From UBA4416 sp040389965 (GTDB lineage: Bacteria > Bacteroidota > Bacteroidia > B-17B0 > Aurantibacillaceae), in contig JAZJZF010000011.1 of NCBI GenBank assembly GCA_040389965.1, forward strand, positions 17,018 to 81,017: a DNA stretch of 64,000 bases. The letters are read 5' to 3'. Shown here piece after piece: positions 16,155-24,758 of the stretch. How positions within the stretch are numbered: the first letter of the stretch is position 1; every line of letters begins with the position of its first letter. A program made the translations under genes and the position numbers. The notes beneath the pieces are model-generated. The model did no database searches. It was not told where the DNA came from and was given only the letters and a program-made list of their open reading frames with translations.

Positions 16155-18845
16155 TTAGCGGAATAAATTAACCGTTCCTTTTTGATTGTATTCTTTATTG
16201 TCGGTTCCTTTGGCAAGGATCACATAGAAATAGGTTCCGTCTGTGGCATCTATTCCTGCCGTATTTTTTCCATCCCAACTTTTTGCAGGATCGGTAGACT
16301 CAACAACCAGTTTGCCCCAACGATCGAAGATACTTAAATGAAATTCAGAAATACCTTCGGTACGGATACTGAAATAATCATTTACCCTATCATTGTTTGG
16401 CGTAAATACATTAGGTACTTCAATCGAAGAATTTTCAGAAAGTATGGTAACCGTTAGTGTATAAGTATCAAAACAACCTTCGGTACTTTGTGCTGTAAGC
16501 GTTATGGTATATACACCGGGATTATTAAACGTATGTAATGGATTATTATCTGTACTGCCCGAGCCATCTCCGAAATTCCAGTTAACACCTACAGTGTTCG
16601 TTGAACTGGCATTAATCATTTGCACATGGAGTGGCGCCGAACCTGTTAGCACGTTCGCATGACATTCTGCCGAAACAGTACCAACATTTACAAGAGCTGA
16701 TGCTGTACTACTCCCACAATTATTGGCGGTTGTTACATTGTAATTTCCGGTGGCATGCACATAGATAGAAGAAGCTGTAGAGCCTGTAGACCAAAGATAA
16801 CCCGTGCCTCCCGAAGCACTTAATAACAGAGAGTCACCGGCACATATTCGCCCGCCACCTGTGATTTGTATTACCGGCAATGCTAATTGAGTAATGGTTA
16901 CAGGTTGTGCTGTTGTTGCTCCGCATCCATTAGTGCACTTTACCGTATAAGTACCTGAACTATGAGCATAGATACCCGCTGTAGTTTGGCCGGTAGACCA
17001 TAGATACGTTATACCACCTGAAGCAGTCAAAAGCACCGAATCGCCCGGACAAATTGTAGTACTCGTAAAACTGATATTGGCAGTTGGTAAAGGATTTACA
17101 ACTATTTGTTGTGTTGCAGTAGCTGTTCCGCAAGCAGCAGTTACGGTTAATGTATAGATGCCTGCTGTATTTACACTGATCGTAGAAGTGGAAGCTCCGT
17201 TTGACCAGCTATTTCCTGCAGCAGAGCCGGAATTTAAAATCACTGATCCGCCCTGACAAAAAGTAGTTGGCCCTGAAGCTATAATAGCAGCCGTAACCAC
17301 CGGTATAACAGTAATGCTTTGTGTTACTGAAGCCGATGCACAGGTATTAGAGACAGTGAGTGTATAAATACCGGCCGTGTTTACATTAATAGTAGAAGTG
17401 GTAGCTCCGGTAGACCAGCTATTTCCAACGGTATTTCCTGATGTGAGAATGACTGAACCACCCTGGCAAAAAGTAGTAGGACCACTAGCAGTAATGGTAG
17501 GCGTAATGGTATTGGGAATAACGGTAATAGTAATACTGGATGCATCTGTACCACATATTGTTGTTACACTTAAGGAATAAGTTCCTGAAGTTGTTACTGC
17601 AATCGAAGACGTTGTAGCACCGGTAGACCAGCTATTCCCGCTTGCACTGGCCGATGTGAGCGTAATGGAATTCCCCTGGCAAAAAGTGGTGGAGCCGTTT
17701 GGTGTAATGGCTGCGTTGGCAGCAGGATTCATACTCACCGTATAAGTTGCATTTAAAGCGCCACAGGCAGATAAAGCCGTTAATGAATAAACGCCTGCCG
17801 TTGTTACTGCAATAGAAGAAGTTGTAACTCCTGTTGACCAGCTATTCCCGCTCGAATAGTTAGAATTTAAAGTGATTGTATTACCGGGGCAAAGATTATT
17901 GGGGCCTGTTATACTTAAAGGCGTAGCAGGAGGCTGAACCGTTACTTCTACCGTTTGTGCCGTGCCGGGAGCCAATCCACAGGCATCGGAAGGAGTTACT
18001 AATAAAGAATACGTTCCCGGAGCAGCAGTTCCCCAGTTAACATTCATTGAATAGGAGTTAACAGAATTATTAACCGACGTAAAAGAAGCTCCTGTTGGTA
18101 AATTGCTCCATCCATAGGCAGTTCCGGGTACGTTAGTAACGCTATAAGTAAACGCATTTCCCTGACATACCAGGGTGTTCCCCATAATTGCCGAAGGCTG
18201 ATTAATGGTTGGATTAAGTGCCGGAGAAGAAATTTTAGCATCATCCAGGAATAGTAATTCGTCGTTACGGTTAGTGGTTATACTTACTACAAAGTAAAAA
18301 TCCTGAACACAGGGAGGAATACTCCAGGTATAGTCGTTAGACTGAATACTATAAGCCGCATTGTTACTGCCATTTACAATGGTAATCTGCGGTTGGGCTA
18401 TACCGTCGTGGTATGCACGAAAGGTCAGGTTCTCTCCACTATCCCAGCCTGTACCGCTACATGAAGGGAAACGATTTCCCCAACTAAAAGTAAGCGTGCG
18501 GGTATAAGCAGAAGAAGTAGCAATGCTAATGCTGTTAAATGTAATGGTATGAGGCAAAGAAGCTCCGTTACCGGTTCCCCCACTCCAGCAGTTTCCTCCA
18601 CCGGTATTTCCACCAACACCTATAGATTTGGTGCCGGTTTTAATATTGGGAGAAGCCATACATTCTGTTGCGGCTGACGCACCAATACCATTAGTAGTAT
18701 AACCCCAGGTATCGGCGGGTTCTGCACCCTGAAAGGCAACCGTAACCTGTGCCTTAGCAGAAAATGCACATAGAAGTACAAACAAAATAAAGTGCAGTTT
18801 TATTTTTATAATAATGCCACGTGATAAAGTCAATCGTTTTTTCAT
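16155..18845 (-). CDS. T9SS-exported repeat adhesin with PKD domain and CHU_C (type B) C-terminus
   Basis: About 896 residues from the ATG at 18845 (MKKRLTLSRG); in-frame ATGs at 18860 and 18899 are alternatives. A signal peptide ends CAFSAKAQ. An N-terminal lectin-like region of about 190 residues follows. Then come about seven Ig-like repeats of about 70-80 residues around C-Q/P-G-x-S/T-I/V-x-L (for example CQGGSVILTSG, NSWSTGATTSTI, AGIYTLTV). A PKD domain (VNWNFGDGSG, NPLHTFNNPGVYTITL) precedes the gliding-motility-type C-terminal domain (NVFTPNNDRVNDYF, FDRWGKLV, DGTYFYVI). It is probably a surface adhesin. Near-identical repeats (FCQGGSVIL twice) make recombination or assembly collapse possible. 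Confidence 0.88.
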   Translation of the reverse strand: MKKRLTLSRGIIIKIKLHFILFVLLCAFSAKAQVTVAFQGAEPADTWGYTTNGIGASAATECMASPNIKTGTKSIGVGGNTGGGNCWSGGTGNGASLPHTITFNSISIATSSAYTRTLTFSWGNRFPSCSGTGWDSGENLTFRAYHDGIAQPQITIVNGSNNAAYSIQSNDYTWSIPPCVQDFYFVVSITTNRNDELLFLDDAKISSPALNPTINQPSAIMGNTLVCQGNAFTYSVTNVPGTAYGWSNLPTGASFTSVNNSVNSYSMNVNWGTAAPGTYSLLVTPSDACGLAPGTAQTVEVTVQPPATPLSITGPNNLCPGNTITLNSNYSSGNSWSTGVTTSSIAVTTAGVYSLTALSACGALNATYTVSMNPAANAAITPNGSTTFCQGNSITLTSASASGNSWSTGATTSSIAVTTSGTYSLSVTTICGTDASSITITVIPNTITPTITASGPTTFCQGGSVILTSGNTVGNSWSTGATTSTINVNTAGIYTLTVSNTCASASVTQSITVIPVVTAAIIASGPTTFCQGGSVILNSGSAAGNSWSNGASTSTISVNTAGIYTLTVTAACGTATATQQIVVNPLPTANISFTSTTICPGDSVLLTASGGITYLWSTGQTTAGIYAHSSGTYTVKCTNGCGATTAQPVTITQLALPVIQITGGGRICAGDSLLLSASGGTGYLWSTGSTASSIYVHATGNYNVTTANNCGSSTASALVNVGTVSAECHANVLTGSAPLHVQMINASSTNTVGVNWNFGDGSGSTDNNPLHTFNNPGVYTITLTAQSTEGCFDTYTLTVTILSENSSIEVPNVFTPNNDRVNDYFSIRTEGISEFHLSIFDRWGKLVVESTDPAKSWDGKNTAGIDATDGTYFYVILAKGTDNKEYNQKGTVNLFR

Positions 18846-19127
18846 GATAATTAAGTGCTTCATGATAGTTAAGAATAGTAGAACAAGAATTTGGCACAAA
18901 ATTACCGCTCATAGGTTGCGTTAAGATTAAAGCGCGTTTATCCTAACGTTAAATGAGTAGCCTATAGATAAAGCTTATTAAAACAGAAAACAGGATGAGT
19001 GACCATGCAGGAGATTAAACTCAATGAATTGTTATAGTAGCAGATTTTGTTATGTTCTTAACGTAAACTAAACTTTCTGTTTAAAAACAGAAAGGATATC
19101 TTCTTAGAAAAAATTTAATATCTTCTA

Positions 19128-19457
19128 TTACCTAGGGAAATAATTTTCGGAAAGACCTGATTCATGAAAGGCAACCCAGTCTGGTTTATCATAGCCAAGT
19201 TCAGAAAGTGCTTTTAATTCTTCGAGCATTTCTGTGTGCAAAGCAATTAAGACTTTTTCGGTTTGCGTTTTATCTTTCGCCGTAAACTCAACAATCTCTT
19301 TACTGTCTTTAAGCATAATACTTAATTCAAGGTAATGGTCTGCCAGATCAGAATTTATTTCCTCTGCATTCATACCTATTTCATCCGGCAAGCGGTTAAA
19401 ATAATCAGCACGCTTTAGTAAGTCGTTGGCAATGGTTTCGTAGTTGGCAGAGGTCAT
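19128..19457 (-). CDS. Small soluble protein of unknown function
   Basis: 109 residues, helical and acidic (NYETIANDLLKRADYFNRLP..., KVLIALHTEMLEELKALSELG), without signal or membrane segments. No family recognised. It stands alone between two intergenic stretches of 140-280 nt; 18846-19127 upstream of the adhesin shows only a weak TAATTTTG box at 18897-18904. Confidence 0.6.
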   Translation of the reverse strand: MTSANYETIANDLLKRADYFNRLPDEIGMNAEEINSDLADHYLELSIMLKDSKEIVEFTAKDKTQTEKVLIALHTEMLEELKALSELGYDKPDWVAFHESGLSENYFPR

Positions 19458-19599
19458 AGGAAAGATGGTTTAAAAGGTTAAAGATACACTTTAATTAGGA
19501 TCTCAATTTTTCTGCTAATGTTGAATGTATCTAAACTTCACCGTGCTTCAAAATCAGGCTCAAAGATTCTATGAAGCCCACAACCGGTAAAAGGTTTCA

Positions 19600-19878
19600 C
19601 TACTTTAACAATTCCGATATATCAACCTTATTCGCATACAAACCCATCCTTGCATCATCAGGATCCAAAATGGCAACATCTGTCAGATAATTGGTATTCA
19701 GGTCATAAAACACTTCTATGTAATGTTCCTCTACTATATAAAGACAAATTCTAAAGCTGTAATACTTAATCTCCGTAATGAGGTCACCTTCAAGCGCAAC
19801 GTATTCCATACGTTGTGTCAGGCTCCATTTATTAAATTCTTTCTCATACATTGCTCTACCAAAATTAAACCATAACAT
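19600..19878 (-). CDS. Small hypothetical protein
   Basis: 92 residues, or 83 if it starts at the ATG at 19851 (MYEKEFNKWSLTQRMEY). Mixed alpha/beta composition with aromatic-rich strands (YYSFRICLYIVEEHYIEVFYD) ending KVDISELLK. Not recognised. It follows the 50-residue gene on the same strand, and the pair may be co-transcribed or form a small two-gene module. Confidence 0.55.
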   Translation of the reverse strand: MLWFNFGRAMYEKEFNKWSLTQRMEYVALEGDLITEIKYYSFRICLYIVEEHYIEVFYDLNTNYLTDVAILDPDDARMGLYANKVDISELLK

Positions 19879-19942
19879 GGTAGGATGTTGCCATATTTTA
19901 TAGCAAGTAGTTATATTGTATAAAAACAGGAAAATAAAAACG

Positions 19943-20095
19943 TTAATTTGTTTTCTTTATAATCAAATAATGACCCTTCCTTTCAATATATACAGCATCG
20001 CTCAACTCAATTTCGTGCCCGGATTTTATAGGTATATGAATGATGCTTTCATTGAGGAGACTCACGGTTGCTTTTTCAAGATCAATTTCTTTCAT
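19943..20095 (-). CDS. Very small hypothetical protein
   Basis: 50 residues from the ATG at 20095 (MKEIDLEKATVSLLNESIIH); an upstream ATG at 20140 gives 65 residues but overlaps poor sequence. The protein looks like a compact beta-rich fold ending YIERKGHYLIIKKTN. Paired with the gene at 19600-19878. Function unknown; a toxin-antitoxin-like pair cannot be excluded but no motif supports it. Confidence 0.5.
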   Translation of the reverse strand: MKEIDLEKATVSLLNESIIHIPIKSGHEIELSDAVYIERKGHYLIIKKTN

Positions 20096-20163
20096 AGTAA
20101 TTAAGTATAATCTAAAGATACAATGTATGGAATAGAGCAATTAATAAAAGAAGCTGTATAGGA

Positions 20164-20568
20164 TTACTTAAGTCCGGCAAGAAGATCACATTCGTTATTA
20201 AAGTAGACTTCGCAAATATCTGTTCCTATAGTCAGAATTACCCTACAATTATAAAAGCCGGGACAAGGAACTTTGGCTCTGAAAGAATTAGTTCTGAAAA
20301 ATTGTTTTAATGGCATCATCAGGGATGTTTCATCAAGGTAAAAAAACTCCACATTCCCTTTTATTGGGATATTTTTAATGGGATTTCCTAATGTATCCAA
20401 TACATAAATGTCTAAATAGTTATCACATCCTGCTAATTCAATACTGTATTTCCCCGAATTTTTAATTGTGCAGGTATTTGGGTCGCATTTCAAATTTTGT
20501 GCCCTTAAAGAACCTGAAATAAAAACAAGGACAGCAATGAGAAAAAAGCTATTAAAAATCGTTTTCAT
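20164..20568 (-). CDS. Secreted cysteine-containing protein under a redox-island promoter
   Basis: 134 residues. A signal peptide ends SGSLRAQ (residue 24). The mature part has six cysteines (KCDPNTC, GC, PC, C, NEC) and looks like a small beta domain (KYSIELAGCDNYLDIYVLD). Possibly disulfide-bonded in the periplasm. Not recognised. Its promoter (20615-20679) carries the palindrome shared with ccoN, hsp20 and doxX, which places it in the same regulon. Confidence 0.65.
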   Translation of the reverse strand: MKTIFNSFFLIAVLVFISGSLRAQNLKCDPNTCTIKNSGKYSIELAGCDNYLDIYVLDTLGNPIKNIPIKGNVEFFYLDETSLMMPLKQFFRTNSFRAKVPCPGFYNCRVILTIGTDICEVYFNNECDLLAGLK

Positions 20569-20614
20569 ATTTAAGTAGTTAATGGTTGTTTTCTTTTATA
20601 TTCTTTTGCCATAT

Positions 20615-20679
20615 CAAAAGTATATTTCCGAAGAAACATTTTTTATAAGTTGGATCATGAAAGGATATGATTTTTATCA
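20615..20679 (-). promoter_or_regulatory. FNR/CRP-type site plus TAnnTTTG box (secreted-protein gene)
   Basis: Palindrome TGATTTTTATCA at 20668-20679 (TGAT-N4-ATCA). On the minus strand TACTTTTG occupies 20622-20615. The palindrome centre is 51.5 bp upstream of the first T of the box, the spacing seen at all other sites of this set. The remaining bases to 20901, before the plus-strand usp gene, contain a weaker candidate (TGACAAATCTCA, 20758-20769). Confidence 0.75.
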
Positions 20680-20901
20680 ACTTTAGCGGTATAGAAGGTT
20701 TCGTAGCAAATAAACACAGGACTTAACAAAGCCTAAATGAACGCAAAGACGTATTTATGACAAATCTCATGGAAAGCATTGACTAACCGCATATGATCTT
20801 TTTAAGAATTGCAGGTACTTTACAAAACAGTTTACAGAAAGGTATTACATCCAAATCTGCATTTATTCCATTATAAATAATCAGAAACATATACTACATA
20901 A

Positions 20902-21735
20902 ATGAACATGAACATGAAAACAATTCTTATAGCCACCGATTTTTCGCCGGCTGCCACTAATGCTCTAATATATGGTGCGGGCATTATAAAGCATTTGGAT
21001 CTTAATGTCGTACTTATACATGCCGTAACACCTCCTTTAGGGCGCTATGATACACTTACTCCTAAAGCAGTAATTGATGAAGTGAAGAGGGCTTCGCTTA
21101 TGACACTGGATGAACATAAAAAATTATTAATCGATCATATAGGATACGATCCCGGCATAAAAACGGAGGTGGAAGTTGGCCATGCAGATGATGTGATACA
21201 AAGTATGGCTCATAAATACAAGGCTGATCTTGTTGTGATAGGTATAATAGGAGAATCGGGAACGGCAAAAAGAAAATCAATTGGAAGCAATACATTAAAG
21301 TTAGCGCATGCTCTGGAAGCCCCCCTTTTGGTCATTCCTGGAGACATAAGCTACCGTAACATCCATCGAATATCTTTTGCCTGCGATCCTGAAGAAATTG
21401 AGGATGACGCTTTCCGATATATTATTGAAACATTTTGTAAAACGTTTAATGCCTGGTTGGAAGTTGTACACATTAAAACAAACCTGAAAAAAACAATAAA
21501 ATCTCTTGTAGCAGGCTCTATGATGGAGCAAATTATAGAAAAAGTGGATCATACCGTAGTTACTTTATTTGATACGGATCCTGCAAATGCTTTGAAAGAC
21601 TATTTTGCCCATAACAAAACCGATCTTATTATTATGGATCCGAAAGAACATACGCTTTTTGAAAAGATTTTTAACCAAAGTGTTACCCGGGAGCTTATTT
21701 TTTCGCTTAAAACACCGATGCTGATTATTCATTAA
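20902..21735 (+). CDS. Universal stress protein, two UspA domains
   Basis: 277 residues. The first UspA domain (about 5-150) starts KTILIATDFSPAATNALIYGA and contains the ATP-loop region VVIGIIGESGTAKRKSIGSN. The second (about 155-277) is degenerate (IHRISFACDPEEIEDDA... LIIMDPKEH) and lacks the loop. Such tandem Usps are cytoplasmic stress proteins linked to energy or oxygen limitation. It is the only usp in the island on the plus strand. A degenerate regulatory site at 20758-20769 with TACTTTAC at 20816 could drive it. Confidence 0.88.
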   Translation: MNMNMKTILIATDFSPAATNALIYGAGIIKHLDLNVVLIHAVTPPLGRYDTLTPKAVIDEVKRASLMTLDEHKKLLIDHIGYDPGIKTEVEVGHADDVIQSMAHKYKADLVVIGIIGESGTAKRKSIGSNTLKLAHALEAPLLVIPGDISYRNIHRISFACDPEEIEDDAFRYIIETFCKTFNAWLEVVHIKTNLKKTIKSLVAGSMMEQIIEKVDHTVVTLFDTDPANALKDYFAHNKTDLIIMDPKEHTLFEKIFNQSVTRELIFSLKTPMLIIH

Positions 21736-21767
21736 GGTAGTACATTAAATATCAGCATCCACTTTAT

Positions 21768-21924
21768 TCATCCAGATATACCTTCGTAAAGGTTTAAATC
21801 CATCTCTTTCAAAATAGCATCAAGTTGTTTAGTTATTGCGCCAAAAACGCTTAATGACTTCTTGGTCTCATCACCGAAAATTACTTTTTTCGCCGGAAGC
21901 TTTAGTTATAAAAATATCTTTCAT
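21768..21924 (-). pseudogene. Frameshifted remnant of an ATP-cone domain gene
   Basis: From an ATG at 21924 the minus strand reads MKDIFITKASGEK, the start of an ATP-cone domain (KASGEK hallmark), then stops after SNFR. Removing one A from the A run restores VIFGDETKKSLSVFGA..., KEMDLNLYEGISG, the rest of an ATP cone with its LYEGIS ending, before a TGA at 21768. The gene is therefore decayed by a frameshift and truncation. Intact homologs in Bacteroidota often carry a C-terminal nuclease-like domain, which is absent here. Confidence 0.6.
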
Positions 21925-21980
21925 GTTTGTTACTATGCCTTTCTAAGCTTGTATTCTATTTCAAGAGATACGTGCCATCT

Positions 21981-22799
21981 TTATACTACTTTTTTAATTC
22001 TTAAATTATATATCAGTAGCACAAAACTAAATACAGCAAGGAAAGCCATCATACATACAACCGCATAATTTGTAATCTCACCTCTCCAAATCATGAAAAG
22101 CGTTAACGTAATAATGGTTATATACATTAAGATGAAAAATGTCAGGAAAACAGGAGCTAAAATAAAAGCCAGCCTTTTTTTCTGTAATAACATAATTCCC
22201 GTGATAAAAATTCCGGGTAGCAAAAAGGATAAATCCAATACATGAACCGGGTTTGTAAGAAGGCCTGACTCTCCCACGCTAGCTGGCAAAGTGAAATTGA
22301 TGGTAGCCGGAATAATTTCGGATAACCAGAAAATATAAAATAAAACCGGCATTATGAGGAAGTAAATTGCTATTATTTTAACAAGGGGCAAATTGATAGT
22401 ACTTAAAACATGCCTGACTCTGTATGAATAAAAAAAATAGAATAATAAGTAAGTAGACAGGCTTAGGATGATACAATAAAGTATAAAAAAAATATTAAAA
22501 TGAATATCAAAACAATAGATCAGGTATGTATAAACGATGTATAGAAGACAGCCCGCCCAAAGCAAATGAGCATATGACTTTTTATAGAATGAGAATAAGG
22601 ATATAATTAGAAAAGAAGGAACAACTATAACCAGATTTATAAAATCCTGAGACCTGCACTGAGCTTGCCATTTTTCGCTTTCAACTTCATACAAGTCCGG
22701 CAGAAAAAGGCCCGCAAAACTTGTCAGGAAAATTAAGATTGCTGTTATAAATGATAACATCAATATAATAGTTCTATATTTATCTTTCATCTGTATCAT
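21981..22799 (-). CDS. Multi-pass membrane protein of the redox island
   Basis: 272 residues with about seven hydrophobic segments (for example ILMLSFITAILIFLTSFAGLF, FILYCIILSLSTYLLFYFFY, VVCMMAFLAVFSFVLLIYNL). No functional motif recognised. Start at 22799, or at 22790 (MKDKYRT), which would leave a short leader after the predicted transcription start near 22801. The promoter has the regulon palindrome (22807-22871), separating it from tauE upstream. Confidence 0.7.
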   Translation of the reverse strand: MIQMKDKYRTIILMLSFITAILIFLTSFAGLFLPDLYEVESEKWQAQCRSQDFINLVIVVPSFLIISLFSFYKKSYAHLLWAGCLLYIVYTYLIYCFDIHFNIFFILYCIILSLSTYLLFYFFYSYRVRHVLSTINLPLVKIIAIYFLIMPVLFYIFWLSEIIPATINFTLPASVGESGLLTNPVHVLDLSFLLPGIFITGIMLLQKKRLAFILAPVFLTFFILMYITIITLTLFMIWRGEITNYAVVCMMAFLAVFSFVLLIYNLRIKKVV

Positions 22800-22806
22800 A
22801 CTACAA

Positions 22807-22871
22807 CAAATTTATAGGTAGTTGTGCCGGTAAAGTATGATAAATGCCTTACGGAAAGATGATTTTTATCA
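22807..22871 (-). promoter_or_regulatory. FNR/CRP-type site plus TAnnTTTG box (membrane-protein gene)
   Basis: Palindrome TGATTTTTATCA at 22860-22871 and, on the minus strand, TAAATTTG at 22814-22807, with centre-to-box spacing of 51.5 bp. It lies directly after the tauE stop codon. Confidence 0.75.
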
Positions 22872-22889
22872 GGTTTTATGATAAGAGGC

Positions 22890-23624
22890 CTAATTATAAA
22901 GCTGTTTCAGAAGTGTGATGATACCTGTGACGAAAATTAGTATGAGCACAACATATTTAAACTGCACCTGGGAAATAAACGTTAATATTTTTTTACCGAT
23001 AAGAGTTCCGATAATACTCACTACGAGCAAAATTGGCACTAAATATAAGTCGTGTTTATGCATGTAACCGTTAGAGAAATAAACGATGCTTCTGCTGAAA
23101 TCTATTCCCAGGTCGATGATGGCGGATGTAGCAATAAAGACATCTTTCTCCAGATTAAAAGCCGCCAGCGTTAACCCCCTGATAGCCCCTCCTGTTCCTA
23201 AAAGTCCCGCAGTAATACCGGATAAAGCTCCTCCACTGACAGAATTAAATACAGTTGGTTGTAATTTCAGATTTTTAAAGATCATTAATACTACGCTAAT
23301 ACCCAGAAGAAAGACCGAAAGAGAAATTTCTAACAATTTACTATTACAGTACTTACTTAAAAAAGAACCCAGAACAACAAACAAAACAGCAGGTATGCCT
23401 ATGTTAATAATGAGTTTTTTATCGAACCCTTTTCTAAACAAAGCAATTTTAGAAATATTGCTTGATAAATGAAACAAGGCTGTTATGCCAAGGACAGAGT
23501 GGAAATCGAAAAAAAAGCCGGCTATTGGTACAAAAAAAAGCGAAGAACCAAATCCTCCGATCGTTCCCAACACTTCAGCAAGAAGTGCTAATAAAACGAA
23601 ATAAACTAATTTTTCTAACTCCAT
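22890..23624 (-). CDS. TauE/SafE-family membrane transporter
   Basis: 244 residues with about eight helices in two repeats. Family signatures: LGTIGGFGSSLFFVPI in the first half and SGITAGLLGTGGAIRGLTLAAF in the second. Family members move sulfite, organosulfonates or related anions across the inner membrane; the substrate cannot be told. It starts 2 nt after the 45-residue gene and is the last gene of the Mla/Mce operon. Confidence 0.85.
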   Translation of the reverse strand: MELEKLVYFVLLALLAEVLGTIGGFGSSLFFVPIAGFFFDFHSVLGITALFHLSSNISKIALFRKGFDKKLIINIGIPAVLFVVLGSFLSKYCNSKLLEISLSVFLLGISVVLMIFKNLKLQPTVFNSVSGGALSGITAGLLGTGGAIRGLTLAAFNLEKDVFIATSAIIDLGIDFSRSIVYFSNGYMHKHDLYLVPILLVVSIIGTLIGKKILTFISQVQFKYVVLILIFVTGIITLLKQLYN

Positions 23625-23626
23625 TG

Positions 23627-23764
23627 CTATCTGTTTTCGGGTGGCATGCCTTTTCCATGTTTGATAGCAAGCTTAATACTCTCAGGCATGTCGCGGCATT
23701 GACAATTTCTTTGATGTTCCAGATGCCAGGCTACTCTTTCCTCTAACGTAGCGTTTTTAGGCAT
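23627..23764 (-). CDS. 45-residue protein with a CxC motif
   Basis: A short gene, reading MPKNATLEERVAWHLEHQRN then CQCRDMPESIKLAIKHGKGM and PPENR. It fits tightly between mlaD-like (22 nt upstream) and tauE-like (2 nt downstream) on the same strand, so it is very likely translated. The CQC pair and several histidines (WHLEH, KHG) suggest metal or redox binding, though this is inference. I believe similar short proteins occur in other Bacteroidota but cannot confirm it here. Confidence 0.7.
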   Translation of the reverse strand: MPKNATLEERVAWHLEHQRNCQCRDMPESIKLAIKHGKGMPPENR

Positions 23765-23786
23765 GATATGTTTTGAATGCCATTCT

Positions 23787-24749
23787 TTATTTAAGTTCAT
23801 TTTTCTCTTTAATTTTTTTGAAATATTTTTTAAATGGCCAGGAAGATCTTACTGCTTTTAGATCTTCATTAAGATTTCCCGCGGCTGTATCAATCCTTAA
23901 TACTCCTTTATTGAGATGATAAATGAGTGTTGTGTCACTTAATAAAATACCTAAAGAGCCTTTTCCCTGTTTAAGTCGTTTAACAATGTAGGAAATATCG
24001 CCTGTAATGATAGCAGCAGTATCGCTTACTTTTTGGAGATTTATAATAGTTTGATGTATTCCAGATGCAAACGAGGTATCTGTGATCAGGGCTCCAATAC
24101 TACCTTTTCCGTTCTTTATATTGTCTGTTATTCCTTTTAAATTACCGGTTACAGAAAGGGCCTGATTACTCATCAATTTTATATTCACTACTGATGTTTT
24201 CAGATTTCCTGCTACCACAGTATCCATCAGTAAACTCCATAGATTATTCTTACTATTAATTTTGTCTGTAATCATCCGTAGGTTAGAAGAAATTACCCTT
24301 ACATTTTCATTTGTCGCATTTAAAGTTCGTAGCATTTCATCCTGCCCAACGGGATTTATAGTTGCCAACACATCATTTTCAACAACACTGGAAGAAGGTA
24401 ACGGATTGGAATTTATATTTATCAGTTTATTACCCATTAAGCCATCGGTGCCAACACTTGCTATCGCATTTTTTTTAATATACGGCCGGATCTTTTTTTC
24501 TACTAACATAACCACATTTACTACTGAATCGCTTATGATATCAATAGATTCAATAGTACCAACATCGATCCCGGCAAATCGCACATTATTACCCTTCATC
24601 AACCCGTTTACATTATGGAACCTGGCCGCTATTTTAAAAGTGCTTCCAAATAAATTTTGTTTGGTGCCGACAAAATAAAGTGCTGCAATCAGTAATAAAG
24701 TACCGATTGCGACAAATAAACCCAGTTTTGTATTTTTTGAATCCTGCAT
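23787..24749 (-). CDS. mlaD: MlaD-like MCE-domain lipid transport protein
   Basis: 320 residues. One N-terminal membrane helix (LGLFVAIGTLLLIAALYFV), then an MCE domain (about 38-115) with NVNGLMKGNNVRFAGIDVGTI and VGTDGLMGNKLININ. A long helical C-terminal region follows, with NGKGSIGALITD and QGKGSLGILLSD repeats that form the periplasmic needle-like part in this family. It carries phospholipids between inner and outer membranes with the adjacent ATPase and permease. 9 nt after the ATPase stop. Confidence 0.9.
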   Translation of the reverse strand: MQDSKNTKLGLFVAIGTLLLIAALYFVGTKQNLFGSTFKIAARFHNVNGLMKGNNVRFAGIDVGTIESIDIISDSVVNVVMLVEKKIRPYIKKNAIASVGTDGLMGNKLININSNPLPSSSVVENDVLATINPVGQDEMLRTLNATNENVRVISSNLRMITDKINSKNNLWSLLMDTVVAGNLKTSVVNIKLMSNQALSVTGNLKGITDNIKNGKGSIGALITDTSFASGIHQTIINLQKVSDTAAIITGDISYIVKRLKQGKGSLGILLSDTTLIYHLNKGVLRIDTAAGNLNEDLKAVRSSWPFKKYFKKIKEKNELK

Positions 24750-24758
24750 TTTAATATT

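Noticed and set aside
19600..20095. Toxin-antitoxin pair
   Set aside because: Two small adjacent genes fit the size, but neither shows a toxin fold or DNA-binding motif that I can recognise.
20758..20769. TGACAAATCTCA as a regulon site for the plus-strand usp gene
   Set aside because: One half-site is imperfect and the box TACTTTAC at 20816-20823 is weak and one base off; kept only as a weak candidate.
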